DNA from: Streptomyces sp. R21
GTDB lineage: Bacteria > Actinomycetota > Actinomycetes > Streptomycetales > Streptomycetaceae
NCBI RefSeq assembly: GCF_041051975.1
Contig: NZ_CP163435.1
Span: forward strand, 8,772,501-8,836,500
Direction: 5' to 3'
Length of the DNA: 64,000 nt
A program made the position numbers and the translations under genes. Shown here one piece after another: positions 1 through 9,019 of this stretch. The notes below the pieces were generated by a model, which did not search any database, was not told the DNA's origin, and worked only from the letters and a program-made list of their open reading frames with translations. The first letter of the stretch is position 1, and each line of letters begins with the position of its first letter.

Positions 1-1602
1 CTGGATGACGGCGGCGTCGTCGGCGGTGGAGGCTCCGGAGACGTCGAGGCACTTGCCGCTGAGTTCGTTGACGACGGTGTAGGTGTTCGTCCGGCCCGAC
101 ACCGGCTTGAGGTCGAGCATCTGCTGGTAGCCGCCCTCGCAGTTCCACTGCTGGTACTGGGTGCCGTTGGCGGTGCTCAGGTCGGTGTCGTCCAGGCACT
201 GGCCGCTGTTCTGGCTGACGGCGACCGTGGACACGGTGGTGTCGGACGGCGGGAGCAGGGTGACGGTGTAGCCGTCCTTGGCGTTGCTCCAGGGGAGGCT
301 GACCGAGGCCGCGTTGTTGCTGACCGTCAGGGTGGTGTCGGAGATCGTCTCCGGGCCTGCCACCGCGGCGCCGTTGTTGTAGGGGACGCGCTGGACGACC
401 GCGCGGACCTTGCCGCTCTCCACCACCGAAGTCGTGTTCAGACCGGTGAGGTTGACGGTCACCGTGCCGGTGTTGCCGTTGCTGCCGAGCAGGATCTTGG
501 CGTTCTTCGCGGAGTTGTCCTTGGTGGCCAGGCCGTCGGTGCCGGAGCCGGGGACGAGGTTGACGATGTTGCCGGTCTGGGAGCCGTAGTAGCGGTACAT
601 GAACCACTCGCCCAGCGGCAGGTACTGGCCTGCGCTGTTCTTGGTGAGCAGGTTCGCCTCGTTGTCGTGCAAAGCGGTGCCGGAGGCCCAGTTGCCGCGC
701 AGGCCGTCGGCGCCCGCCCGCTCCAGGCGGCCGATGAACCAGGCGCCGCCGCCGGGGTTCTGCTGGGAGAGCGCGGCGTACTCGTTGATCTGGTACGGGC
801 GGGTGTTGGTCAGTCCCGCGGCGGCGAGGGTGGAGTTGGCGCCGGCGACGCCCGGGACGGGGTCGGCGGGTTCGTCGTGCCAGCTGTAGATGTCGGGGGC
901 GACGTTGTTGGCCTTGACGTAGTTGAGATACGTGGTCCACCAGCTGTTGGAGGAGGTGGGCTGGCCGGCGATGCTGGGGCCGACGATGAGCTGGCCCGGG
1001 AACGCCGCCCGGACGCGGGCGTAGAACCGCGACCACATCTGCAGGTACTGCGCCTGCGAGGCGCCCCAGAAGCCGCTGCCGTCGGGCTCGTTCCACAGGT
1101 CCCACTGGACCGTCATGTTGTTGGCTTTGACGTCGCCGATGAGCTGGGTGACGAAGTTGTCGAACTGTGTCCAGTTTCCGTTGTCACCGGGCCAGCCCAC
1201 GTGGGTGGTGCTGTCGGCGCCCCACAGGTCGTGCGGCAGGATCACGAAGGTGCCGCCGAGGGCGGCGGTGCGCTTGTACTGCGCCAGGGTCGAGTTCCAG
1301 CGGGTCTGGTACTCGGCGAGGCTGGTGGCGTAGCCGCCGCTGTTGAGCTGGGCGCCGCCGGCCCGCATGAAGTGCCACTTGATGTCCTTGAAGAAGTGGT
1401 CCTGCGGGAGCGAGCCGTTCGGCGTCATGCCGTAGATCATTCCGGAGGCGCGGTAGGTGGGGGCGCCCCCGGCGGTGGCGAAGTCGACGGTGACGCTGGT
1501 GTCGGCGGCGTGCGAGGAGGTGGCGGGGAGCAGGCTCGCGGCCAGGGTCGTCAGCAGGACGGCGGCGGTTCTGAAAAGTGGGCGTGGTGAACTCAGGTAC
1601 AT
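1..1602 (-). CDS. Secreted GH39-like glycosidase with C-terminal ricin-type (CBM13) domain, 3' end cut by window
   Basis: The frame is open for 534 codons from an ATG at 1602 and runs off the window edge. A Sec signal peptide (about residues 1-33) precedes a clan GH-A-like barrel. The likely acid/base is Glu172 in WDLWNEPDGSG and the likely nucleophile is Glu274 in QINEYA. The order NEP then NEY suggests GH39 or a near family acting on xylosides or similar glycosides. From about residue 470, QNSGQCLDD, a QQWNC-type repeat and SGKCLDV show a ricin-type beta-trefoil whose end is missing. An in-frame GTG at 1617 is an alternative start; neither start has a strong ribosome-binding site. It lies 42 bp downstream of the next gene on the same strand and may be co-transcribed with it under the CGAACCGGTTCG repressor. 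The exact family and substrate are inferred. Confidence 0.8.
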   Translation of the reverse strand, partial: MYLSSPRPLFRTAAVLLTTLAASLLPATSSHAADTSVTVDFATAGGAPTYRASGMIYGMTPNGSLPQDHFFKDIKWHFMRAGGAQLNSGGYATSLAEYQTRWNSTLAQYKRTAALGGTFVILPHDLWGADSTTHVGWPGDNGNWTQFDNFVTQLIGDVKANNMTVQWDLWNEPDGSGFWGASQAQYLQMWSRFYARVRAAFPGQLIVGPSIAGQPTSSNSWWTTYLNYVKANNVAPDIYSWHDEPADPVPGVAGANSTLAAAGLTNTRPYQINEYAALSQQNPGGGAWFIGRLERAGADGLRGNWASGTALHDNEANLLTKNSAGQYLPLGEWFMYRYYGSQTGNIVNLVPGSGTDGLATKDNSAKNAKILLGSNGNTGTVTVNLTGLNTTSVVESGKVRAVVQRVPYNNGAAVAGPETISDTTLTVSNNAASVSLPWSNAKDGYTVTLLPPSDTTVSTVAVSQNSGQCLDDTDLSTANGTQYQQWNCEGGYQQMLDLKPVSGRTNTYTVVNELSGKCLDVSGASTADDAAVIQ

Positions 1603-1644
1603 GTGCGGCTCTTTCACCTGGGGAGGGAGGGGGAGGTTCGCTCG

Positions 1645-4335
1645 CTACTTCTCGGCGAGCGGGGTGACGGCGATCCGGTCGATGACCGGTGCGTACGGGG
1701 AGCGCTGGTCGTACTGGTTGTAGGTGTCGCCGTTGAAGTCGGGCAGTTCGGCCGCGGTGAAGGAGAGCCGGTTCGCGCCCTTCTGCAACGTCACCGGGAC
1801 GGTCAGTTCCCGGAAGTCGTCGAAGTGGAAGGTCGTCGGGAACAGCACGCGACGAGCCGGTCCGCCGTTGACCGAGAGGTCGGCGTGGCGGGCGATCGGG
1901 TCGGGGTTGTAGTGGGTGGCGGGCGCCTGTTCGGCGTTGGAGTAGCGGATGGTCACAGCGTGCCGGCCGGAGTGCTTGGCGACGACGTCGACGGTGAGGG
2001 CGTTGGCCTTGCCGTCGCCGACATCGGTGACCGCCTTGCCGCCGGACGCGAAGGTGTAGGCGTCGGTGACCTTGGCGGCGCCCGTCAGCGCCCCGTCCTC
2101 GGCCTGGTACACGTCGGTGGTCAGAGCGCCGCTGGAGGACATGACCCGCACCCGGTCCAGCACGAGTTCGTGCGAGGCACCCGTGACGGTGATCTTGTTG
2201 ATGCCGCCGGACAGGAACATCCGGACCCGGTCGGTGCCCTTCTTGCCGCCCCCGACCTGGGAGACGTGGAGCTTCTCGCCGTTGAGGGACAGGTTCGCCC
2301 GGCCGCCGCCCAAGTGGTTCACGGACACGGTCGATTCATGGTCGGTGGGGGAGTAGACCCAGAAGGTCGCGGAGTCGCCCTTGCCCAGCGGCACAGCGCC
2401 GGGGCCGGAGGTGCCGCGGTGGGTGTAGCTGGGCTGCGTTCCGGAGAGCGTGGCGTACTCGGCCTCGTAGACCGCCGGCGCGGTGACGTGCTCGTCCCGC
2501 AACGACAGGTCGACCTTGTCGATGATGGCGTCGCCCTTGGTGACGCCCAGGTCCGCGTCCTTCGCGGCGAGCGTGATGCGGTGCTTGCCCGCGGTCAGCT
2601 TCACCGTGGTGTCGGTGTGGCCCCAGACCACCCACTTGTAGCCGAGCGGCAGCCGCAGCTCCTGCGGGTCGTTGCCGTCCACGCGCAGGAAGACGTTGGT
2701 GGGCCCCTGCTCCTTCACCAGGCCGTACAGGTTGTAGGAGTTGGCGAACACACTCAGGTCGTACGTGCCGTCCTTCGGTACGTCCACGTCGAAGCCCAGC
2801 ATCCCGTCGGAGCCGGTGCGCAGGCCGCCCACGTTGTAGGCACCGGAGGTCGCGAACCTGCCGACGTTCGAGGGCGTGCCCTCGGGGCCGTTCTTCGAGT
2901 AACCGCCGCCGGTGTAGGCGGCGTTCTCCGCCTCGTACGTCTTGCGCCAGCTGACGGAGGGGTCGTCCGGGACGCCGCCGTTGCCGCCGGGGGAGAGGAT
3001 GACCTGGTAGGCCGACATCTCGTTCATGCCCGTCATGGGGAGCGTCACGGTGCCGTCCGTGCCGACCGCCAACTCCTCGTCCGCAAGCCGCAGCGGCTGC
3101 GCCGAGTCGCCGACCTGGCCGGTCCAGGGGATCTCCTGGACGGTGGCGTGCACCGTCCCGCCGAACAGCTTGGGGTCGATGTTCTTGAAGACGACGTTCG
3201 CGTCGCCGCTCCTGCCGCCGAAGATCGCCCTCGACTGCTTCTTGCTCTCGTCGAGCGTGGCGACGCCCTGGAGGGTGTACTGCTGGTTGGGGTGCGGGGC
3301 GGTCACCTCGACGGTGTGGCCGGACATCTGGCCGTAGGCGTTGAACAGCCACCACTGGCCGTTGCCCTTGTTGGCCTCGACGGCCGAGTCGTTGAGGTTG
3401 CCGTCGATGTTCCAGTACGCCAGGTCCGCGTCGATCTTGGACTCCTCGATGGCGGAGACCCACTGCACGACCTGGCCGGGCACGGAGAGGTGGTAGTTGT
3501 GGCCGTACTCGTTGACATTGATCGGCAGCGGGCCGACGCCGACGTCCTTCTCCATCTGCCGGTACTTCGCCACGTTCGTGCGGACCGCGGCGGGCGACGA
3601 CAGCTCGTGCCAGGTCATCACGTCCGGTACGACGTCGTTGGCCTTGGCGTACTGCAGGAAACCCTTCACCTGGTCGTAGAGGACGCTGGTGTTGGGGCCG
3701 GCGATACGGGCCTGCGGGTCGAGGCCCTTGATGAGGTGGTAGACCTCCTTCCAGGCCGCGAAGTAGTACTGCGGGTCGTTCAGCCAGGACGTCTTGTTGT
3801 AGCTCCACTCGCCCGTGCCGAACATGTTCCCTTCGGGCTCGTTGAAGGGCACGAAGACGACGTGGTCCTTGTAGTCGCCCATGGTCAGGACCTGCTGGAC
3901 CTGCTTCTTGATCTTCGCCTCGAAGTCGGCCAGCCGCGCCGGGCCGTCGGCGCCGGGCCACTGATAGGGGAAGCCGCGGTAGATGTCGGTCATGTAGATG
4001 TAGACGTCCTTGCCGCCCGAGTCCACGAACGGCGGCAGGACCTCCAGTGCGTCCGCCCCTGGATGCTGGGGCCCGTCCTGCGCCTTGGTCGAGACCGTAC
4101 GGACGTGCATGCCCTCGACGACGTTGCGGCTGGGCGCGCCGTCGCCGTAGATCCCGTACAGCGAGCCGGAGGCGCCGCCGTGGAAGGCGCCGGTATCCGT
4201 GGCGAGGTCGATCGTGAGCTGCTCCGGTTCCGCCGCGCTTGCCGTGCCGGCGGCGGGCATGGCGAGCAGGGCGGCGAGGGCTGCTACGGCGGTGGCACCG
4301 GCGCTCGCTCTTCTGATGCTGCGTCTGCGTGGCAC
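1645..4335 (-). CDS. Large secreted glycoside hydrolase with clan GH-A-like barrel and three CBM6/CBM35-like modules
   Basis: The protein has 896 residues. The GTG at 4335 is chosen because GGAG lies 8-9 nt upstream and the product then begins MPRRRSIRRASAG with a clean Sec signal ending near AGTASA. Upstream in-frame starts would add about 80 residues without signal character. The catalytic domain (about 40-430) carries FNEPEGN (Glu166, probable acid/base) and NVNEYGHN (Glu276, probable nucleophile), the retaining GH-A pattern. The C-terminal half holds three modules starting YEAENAAYTG, YEAEYATLSG and YQAEDGALTG, typical of CBM6/CBM35. I do not recognise the exact GH family. The gene is divergent from the LacI gene with operators between them, so it is probably a member of that regulon. 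Its role is extracellular attack on a plant polysaccharide, substrate unknown. Confidence 0.78.
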   Translation of the reverse strand: MPRRRSIRRASAGATAVAALAALLAMPAAGTASAAEPEQLTIDLATDTGAFHGGASGSLYGIYGDGAPSRNVVEGMHVRTVSTKAQDGPQHPGADALEVLPPFVDSGGKDVYIYMTDIYRGFPYQWPGADGPARLADFEAKIKKQVQQVLTMGDYKDHVVFVPFNEPEGNMFGTGEWSYNKTSWLNDPQYYFAAWKEVYHLIKGLDPQARIAGPNTSVLYDQVKGFLQYAKANDVVPDVMTWHELSSPAAVRTNVAKYRQMEKDVGVGPLPINVNEYGHNYHLSVPGQVVQWVSAIEESKIDADLAYWNIDGNLNDSAVEANKGNGQWWLFNAYGQMSGHTVEVTAPHPNQQYTLQGVATLDESKKQSRAIFGGRSGDANVVFKNIDPKLFGGTVHATVQEIPWTGQVGDSAQPLRLADEELAVGTDGTVTLPMTGMNEMSAYQVILSPGGNGGVPDDPSVSWRKTYEAENAAYTGGGYSKNGPEGTPSNVGRFATSGAYNVGGLRTGSDGMLGFDVDVPKDGTYDLSVFANSYNLYGLVKEQGPTNVFLRVDGNDPQELRLPLGYKWVVWGHTDTTVKLTAGKHRITLAAKDADLGVTKGDAIIDKVDLSLRDEHVTAPAVYEAEYATLSGTQPSYTHRGTSGPGAVPLGKGDSATFWVYSPTDHESTVSVNHLGGGRANLSLNGEKLHVSQVGGGKKGTDRVRMFLSGGINKITVTGASHELVLDRVRVMSSSGALTTDVYQAEDGALTGAAKVTDAYTFASGGKAVTDVGDGKANALTVDVVAKHSGRHAVTIRYSNAEQAPATHYNPDPIARHADLSVNGGPARRVLFPTTFHFDDFRELTVPVTLQKGANRLSFTAAELPDFNGDTYNQYDQRSPYAPVIDRIAVTPLAEK

Positions 4336-4372
4336 TGAAGTCTCCGTTGGGTGATCCGTGTCATCCCGAATA

Positions 4373-4384
4373 CGAACCGGTTCG
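4373..4384. promoter_or_regulatory. Operator O1, CGAACCGGTTCG
   Basis: Perfect 12-bp palindrome with the central CG step typical of LacI-family operators, 38 bp upstream of the GTG of the secreted glycosidase at 4335. It is probably bound by the adjacent LacI protein to repress that gene. Confidence 0.8.
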
Positions 4385-4458
4385 ATCAACGCCAGGCTGG
4401 GTGTACCTGCAACTGCGAGGCCCAGCTCGGGGAATATGGCGATGACGAACGGCTCTGT

Positions 4459-4470
4459 CGAACCGGTTCG
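4459..4470. promoter_or_regulatory. Operator O2, CGAACCGGTTCG
   Basis: Second perfect copy, 86 bp from O1, in the middle of the divergent intergenic region. Confidence 0.78.
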
Positions 4471-4565
4471 CCGGAAGCTAGCACCACGGGAAACAGGCCA
4501 GCAATACCTCTGACACGGATCGACGGGCTTGTTTCCGGCGGGTTGCACGAAATACGCGCAAGGCA

Positions 4566-4595
4566 TTGACACCTGTGTGGAGTCGCTCCTACCTT
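4566..4595 (+). promoter_or_regulatory. Probable lacI-family gene promoter
   Basis: TTGACA at 4566-4571, an 18-bp spacer and TACCTT at 4590-4595. The expected start point falls at about 4602, immediately before operator O3, which suits repression and autoregulation. Confidence 0.5.
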
Positions 4596-4604
4596 CCAGT
4601 CACG

Positions 4605-4616
4605 CGAACCGGTTCG
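4605..4616. promoter_or_regulatory. Operator O3, CGAACCGGTTCG
   Basis: Third perfect copy, placed at the predicted start of the regulator's transcript. Confidence 0.8.
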
Positions 4617-4632
4617 ACAGTCGGCTCGCGCT

Positions 4633-4644
4633 CGAACCGGTTCG
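4633..4644. promoter_or_regulatory. Operator O4, CGAACCGGTTCG
   Basis: Fourth perfect copy, 28 bp centre to centre from O3 and just ahead of the GAAGGAG ribosome-binding site of the regulator gene. Confidence 0.8.
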
Positions 4645-4657
4645 ACGAAGGAGCGCC

Positions 4658-5689
4658 GTGAACATCGGAGAGATCGCCAAGCGGGCCGGTGTCTCGCGGA
4701 GCACCGTGTCCTACGCCCTGAGCGGCAAGCGCTCGGTGTCGGAGGAGACCCGCCGCAGGATCCAGCAGGTCATCGACGAACTGGGCTACCGGCCCAACGC
4801 CAGCGCGCGTGCCCTGGCCAACGGCCGGACCAGCACCATCGGCCTGGTCTTCCCGCCGGCCGGCAACCACTACACCGGGATGCAGCTCGACTTCATCGGC
4901 AGTGTGGTGGAAGCGGCGGCGGTTCACGACTACGACGTGCTGCTCTCACCGAGCGGCGTGGACAGCGACCGCTCCTTCCAGCGGCTGCTGGCCGAGCGGC
5001 GGGTGGACGGCGCGATCCTGATGGAGATCAGGCTCCAGGACGACCGCGTCGACCATCTCGTCGCCGAGAACTTCCCCGCCGTCTGCATCGGCCGCACCGC
5101 ACGACCGCACGGTGACTGGTGGGTCGGCCTGGACCACACCGCGCTCGCGGCGGCCTGCGTCCACCACCTCGCCGATCTGGGCCACCGCAGGATCGCCTTC
5201 GTCAACCGGCCCGAGCATCTGCTCCGTGCCGGGTACGAGTCGGCGCACCGCGGGCTGGACGGCTTCACCAAGGCCGCGGCCGAGCGCGGGCTCACCGTAC
5301 GCACGTACAGCTGCGGTGACGACGCCTCCTCCGGTCAGGCCTGCCTGGAGCGGATCCTGCACGACGATCCCGCCACCACAGGACTGGTCACACTGAACGA
5401 GGCCGCGCTGGGCGGTCTCTACCGGGGCCTGGCCGTGGCGGGCCGTCACGTACCGCGCGACTTCTCCGTCACCGGGGTCGTGGCTGGGCGGTGGGCGGAG
5501 ACGGTGACCCCGCAGCTCACCGCGGCGGACGTACCGGCGGAGCAGATGGGGCGCCTCGCCGTCGACCTCCTCGTCGAGCAGCTCGACCATCCCGACGCGA
5601 CCCCGCGCCACCACCTGCTCGCGCCGCCCATCTCGCTGCGGGCCAGCACCGGGCCCGCCCACGTACTCCCGGGACCCGGGTCCGAGTGA
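4658..5689 (+). CDS. LacI-family transcriptional regulator
   Basis: The protein has 343 residues. The GTG at 4658 is preceded by GAAGGAG with a 4-nt gap and gives the classic N-terminus MNIGEIAKRAGVSRSTVSYALSGK; longer in-frame starts only add non-conserved residues across the operators. Residues 1-55 are the LacI helix-turn-helix and hinge helix. Residues about 60-330 are the periplasmic-binding-protein-like effector domain (TSTIGLVFPPAG, RRVDGAIL, DLGHRRIAFV). Four CGAACCGGTTCG palindromes lie in front of it, two around its own start, so autoregulation and control of the divergent glycosidase are likely. The downstream ABC importer probably delivers the inducing sugar. The inducer itself cannot be read from the sequence. 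Confidence 0.92.
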   Translation: MNIGEIAKRAGVSRSTVSYALSGKRSVSEETRRRIQQVIDELGYRPNASARALANGRTSTIGLVFPPAGNHYTGMQLDFIGSVVEAAAVHDYDVLLSPSGVDSDRSFQRLLAERRVDGAILMEIRLQDDRVDHLVAENFPAVCIGRTARPHGDWWVGLDHTALAAACVHHLADLGHRRIAFVNRPEHLLRAGYESAHRGLDGFTKAAAERGLTVRTYSCGDDASSGQACLERILHDDPATTGLVTLNEAALGGLYRGLAVAGRHVPRDFSVTGVVAGRWAETVTPQLTAADVPAEQMGRLAVDLLVEQLDHPDATPRHHLLAPPISLRASTGPAHVLPGPGSE

Positions 5690-5881
5690 ACAGCTGACCC
5701 CGAACTCCCCCGACCTCGCACACTTCTGACTCCTCGACACCATCACCTCGGCGGCCCGTAGTCCTCGTGGACCATCCACGCCGCTCCTTCACCGGCCCTG
5801 CACGGCCGGACATCTCCCGACCTGCCTCTCTCTTCGGCATGCCCTTGCCCAAAACATGCCGACATCCCAAAGGAACGCGAC
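5690..5881. other. Intergenic region between regulator and importer operon, with two short inverted repeats
   Basis: No CGAACCGGTTCG copy is present. CCGGCC (5792-5797) can pair with GGCCGG (5804-5809), and CGGCATG (5835-5841) with CATGCCG (5855-5861). These could be a weak terminator or attenuator, or an operator; neither is convincing alone. Confidence 0.3.
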
Positions 5882-7123
5882 ATGAACAGACTTGCCGGCC
5901 GGCGGCTCACCGCCGCGACCCTGACCGTCGTCGCCCTCGTCACGGGCTCCACCGCCTGCTCCTCCGGCGACAGTTCGTCCGCGAACGGGTCGGGCAGCGG
6001 CACGTACACCATCTGGGACCCCTACCCGCAGTTCGCCAAGGGCTCGGCGTGGGCGAAGCTGCTCGACGGCTGCGGCAGCAAGGCGGGCGTGAAGGTCAAG
6101 CGGACCGCGTTCGACACCAGCGACCTGCCGAACAAGGCGCTGCTGGCGGCCCAGCAGGGCAACTCCCCGGACGTGCTCATCGTCGACAACCCCGTGGTGT
6201 CGACCCTGGCCGAGGCCGGCATCCTCACCACCACCGAGGACAACAAGCTCGACACCTCGAAGGCCGACCCCAACCTGCTCGCCGCCGGCCAGTCGGGCGG
6301 GAAGACGTACGGAACGCCCGTCGGCGCCAACACCCTCGCCCTCTACTACAACAAGAAGGTCCTCAAGGCCGCGGGCGTCGACATCGCCTCGGTCAAGGAC
6401 TGGCCGTCGCTGACGGTGGCACTGGAGAAGGCCAAGAAGGCGGGCAAGAAGGGCATCACCTTCTCCGCGATCGGCACGGAGGAGGGCAGCTTCCAGTTCC
6501 TGCCGTGGTTCTGGGGTTCCGGCGCGAAGCTGACCCAACTCGACTCCTCCCAGGGCGAGTCGGCGCTGTCGCTGTGGAACGACTGGCTGAAGAAGGGCTA
6601 CGCCCCCAACTCGGTGCTCAACAACACCCAGACGACCAGCTGGCAGGAGTTCGCGACCGGCGAATACGCCTTCGCCGAGAACGGCACCTGGCAGCTCGCC
6701 AACGCCAAGAAGGCGGGCCTCGACTACGGCGTCCTGCCCATCCCGGCCGCCACCGGCGGCAACGCGGCGGCCCCGACCGGCGGCGAGTTCGTCACCATCC
6801 CGGTCCAGGACAAGACCGACCGCTACGCCACCTCGCAGAAGCTCGTGTCCTGCCTGACCAGCAGCGAGAACCTCCTCGCCACCGACACCACGCTCTCCTA
6901 CGTGGCCCCGACGAGTGAGGTGCAGGACAAGCAGGTGGCGGCCAACGACGAGTTGAAGCCGTGGGTCGACGCGGTCAAGGCGGCCAAGGGACGCACCAGC
7001 GACGACCTCGGCACCAAGTACCCCAAGATCTCGGAGCAGATGTGGAAGGCGGTCCAGTCGGCCCTCAGCGGGGCGAAGTCCCCGAAGGACGCGCTCGCCG
7101 CGGCCCAGGACGCCGTCAAGTAA
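5882..7123 (+). CDS. Sugar ABC transporter, extracellular solute-binding lipoprotein
   Basis: The protein has 413 residues and an AAAGGAA ribosome-binding site. The signal sequence ends at a lipobox-like GSTAC with the lipidated Cys at residue 26. The mature part has features of the family 1 (MalE/UgpB-like) binding proteins, including NSPDVLIVDNP, GTPVGANTLALYYNKKVL and a late GGEFVTIP segment. It heads a three-gene CUT1-type importer operon followed by a cytosolic hydrolase. No ATPase is encoded here, so a shared MsiK-type ATPase elsewhere is expected, as is usual in Streptomyces. The substrate is probably an oligosaccharide released by the secreted glycosidases at 1-4.3 kb; this is inference from context. 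Confidence 0.92.
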   Translation: MNRLAGRRLTAATLTVVALVTGSTACSSGDSSSANGSGSGTYTIWDPYPQFAKGSAWAKLLDGCGSKAGVKVKRTAFDTSDLPNKALLAAQQGNSPDVLIVDNPVVSTLAEAGILTTTEDNKLDTSKADPNLLAAGQSGGKTYGTPVGANTLALYYNKKVLKAAGVDIASVKDWPSLTVALEKAKKAGKKGITFSAIGTEEGSFQFLPWFWGSGAKLTQLDSSQGESALSLWNDWLKKGYAPNSVLNNTQTTSWQEFATGEYAFAENGTWQLANAKKAGLDYGVLPIPAATGGNAAAPTGGEFVTIPVQDKTDRYATSQKLVSCLTSSENLLATDTTLSYVAPTSEVQDKQVAANDELKPWVDAVKAAKGRTSDDLGTKYPKISEQMWKAVQSALSGAKSPKDALAAAQDAVK

Positions 7124-7143
7124 CGGAAGCACAGGGTCTGTTG

Positions 7144-8124
7144 ATGAACCGCACCACACACCCGCCGGACCGCCGGCCCGCGCTCGACCGGACCGGGGCG
7201 GCCACCGCCGCCCCGCCCCCGGCCCGCACCGCGCGCCGCCGCCCCACCTCACAGCAGTGGGCCGCCTGGGCCTTCCTCACCCCGGTCACCCTCTACCTCG
7301 CCCTCTTCTACGCCTATCCGCTCTACCGCAACCTCGACCTGAGCCTGCGCAACTACACCGTCCGCTCCTTCGTCCAGGGCGACGCGCCCTTCACCGGCCT
7401 CGCGAACTACCGGAAGGTCTTCGACGACCCGACCTTCGGCCCGGCGCTCACCCACACCGTGGTGTTCACCGTCGTCTGCCTGTTCTTCCAGTACGCCATC
7501 GGACTGGCCCTCGCGGTCTTCTTCAACCAGAACTTCCGGCTCTCCGCGACCCTGCGCGCCCTGTTCCTCGTACCGTGGCTGCTGCCTTTGATCGTGTCGG
7601 CCTCCACCTGGTCGTGGATGCTCAACAGCGACTCCGGCATCGTGAACACCGCCCTGCACGCCATCGGCATCAGCCCGGTGAACTGGCTGACCTCGCCGTC
7701 CTGGTCGCTGACCTCGGTGATCATCGCCAACATCTGGATCGGCGTCCCGTTCAACCTGGTCGTCCTGCACAGCGGGTTGCAGGCGATCCCCAGCAGCCTG
7801 TACGAGGCCGCCGCCCTCGACGGCGCCGGAGCCTGGCGGCGCTTCTGGCACATCACCTTCCCGCTGCTGCGCCCGGTGTCCGCCATCACCCTCCTGCTCG
7901 GCCTGGTCTACACACTCAAGGTCTTCGACATCATCTGGATCATGACCAAGGGCGGCCCGGCCGACGCGTCCACCACCTTCGCCACCTGGTCCTACCAGCT
8001 CGGCTTCGGCAACCTCCTGCCGGCCTTCGGCCCCGGCGCCGCCGTCGGCAACCTGCTCGTCGTCGCAGCCCTGGTCTTCGGCCTCGTGTACCTGCGGGTC
8101 CAGCGAAAGCAGTACGCCTCATGA
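7144..8124 (+). CDS. Sugar ABC transporter permease (MalF-type)
   Basis: The protein has 326 residues. The ATG at 7144 gives a basic, proline-rich cytoplasmic N-terminus before the first membrane segment (WAAWAFLTPVTLYLALFYAY). About six membrane segments are visible. The EAA loop that contacts the ATPase reads YEAAALDGAGAWRRFWHITFP near residues 220-240. It lies 20 bp after the binding-protein gene and overlaps the second permease by 4 bp (ATGA), so the two subunits are translationally coupled. A TTG at 7141 is an alternative start. Confidence 0.93.
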   Translation: MNRTTHPPDRRPALDRTGAATAAPPPARTARRRPTSQQWAAWAFLTPVTLYLALFYAYPLYRNLDLSLRNYTVRSFVQGDAPFTGLANYRKVFDDPTFGPALTHTVVFTVVCLFFQYAIGLALAVFFNQNFRLSATLRALFLVPWLLPLIVSASTWSWMLNSDSGIVNTALHAIGISPVNWLTSPSWSLTSVIIANIWIGVPFNLVVLHSGLQAIPSSLYEAAALDGAGAWRRFWHITFPLLRPVSAITLLLGLVYTLKVFDIIWIMTKGGPADASTTFATWSYQLGFGNLLPAFGPGAAVGNLLVVAALVFGLVYLRVQRKQYAS

Positions 8125-8969
8125 CAACCGTCACGAACGCACTCCGCCCGCGCCGGGGACGCAGCACCTGGTGGAAGACGGCCACCGGACTCCTGCTCAC
8201 CGCGGTCATGCTCTTCCCGGTCTACTGGATGCTCAACGTGTCCTTCACCCGCGAGCAGGACATGCGCAAGAGTCCCCCCGACCTGCTGCCCCTGCACGGC
8301 ACACTGGAGGGCTACCGGGCCGTCCTGGACCAGCAGTTGCCCTACCTCGGCACCAGCCTGGTGATCGGCATCGGCACGGTTGTGCTGACCGTGGCGCTGG
8401 CCGCCCCCGCGGGCTACGCGCTGGCCAAACTCCGCCCACGCGGCGGCGGCGTGCTCAGCTTCCTCTTCCTGGTCGCCCAGATGATCCCCGGCATCATCAT
8501 GGCGATGGGCTTCTACGCCATCTACCTCAGCCTCGGTCTGCTCCAGTCGGCGCCCGGCCTGATCGTCGCGGACTCCACGCTGGCCGTCCCCTTCGCCGTA
8601 CTGATCTTCACGGCTTTCATGTCCGGCATCCCGGGCGAACTGCTCCAGGCCGCTCAGATGGACGGGGCCGGCCCCGTGCGCACCTTCCGGTCGATCGTCC
8701 TGCCCATGAGCCGCAACGCCATCGTCACGGTGTCGCTGTTCGCCTTCCTGTGGTCCTGGTCCGACTTCGTCTTCGCCAGCACCCTCGCGGGCGGCGGCGC
8801 ACACGAGCCGATCACCCTCGGCATCTACCACTACATCGGCAACAACAACCAGCAGTGGAACGCCATCATGGCCACCGCCGTCGTGGCTTCGCTGCCGGCC
8901 GCGGTCATCCTCGTCCTCGCCCAGCGCTACGTCGCCGCCGGCGTGAGCGCCGGAGCCGTCAAGGACTGA
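8121..8969 (+). CDS. Sugar ABC transporter permease (MalG-type)
   Basis: The protein has 282 residues and starts at an ATG overlapping the stop of the first permease. It has six predicted membrane segments, beginning TATGLLLTAVMLFPVYWMLN. The EAA loop reads LLQAAQMDGAGPVRTFRSIV at about residues 175-194. It is the partner of the MalF-type subunit in a CUT1 importer. A GH63-like hydrolase follows 50 bp downstream and probably cleaves the imported sugar. Confidence 0.93.
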   Translation: MTTVTNALRPRRGRSTWWKTATGLLLTAVMLFPVYWMLNVSFTREQDMRKSPPDLLPLHGTLEGYRAVLDQQLPYLGTSLVIGIGTVVLTVALAAPAGYALAKLRPRGGGVLSFLFLVAQMIPGIIMAMGFYAIYLSLGLLQSAPGLIVADSTLAVPFAVLIFTAFMSGIPGELLQAAQMDGAGPVRTFRSIVLPMSRNAIVTVSLFAFLWSWSDFVFASTLAGGGAHEPITLGIYHYIGNNNQQWNAIMATAVVASLPAAVILVLAQRYVAAGVSAGAVKD

Positions 8970-9019
8970 TCCCTGCGCTGATCGCCGGTAATTCCTGCTC
9001 AAGAAACGAGTAACGCTTG

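Noticed and set aside
1603..4338. Very long plus-strand open frame opposite the secreted glycosidase
   Set aside because: It is an antisense shadow: low-complexity Val/Gly/Arg content and no domains, while the minus strand encodes a clear enzyme.
5792..5861. Short inverted repeats before the importer as a riboswitch or strong terminator
   Set aside because: Stems are only 6-7 bp with no T-run; kept only as a weak intergenic note.
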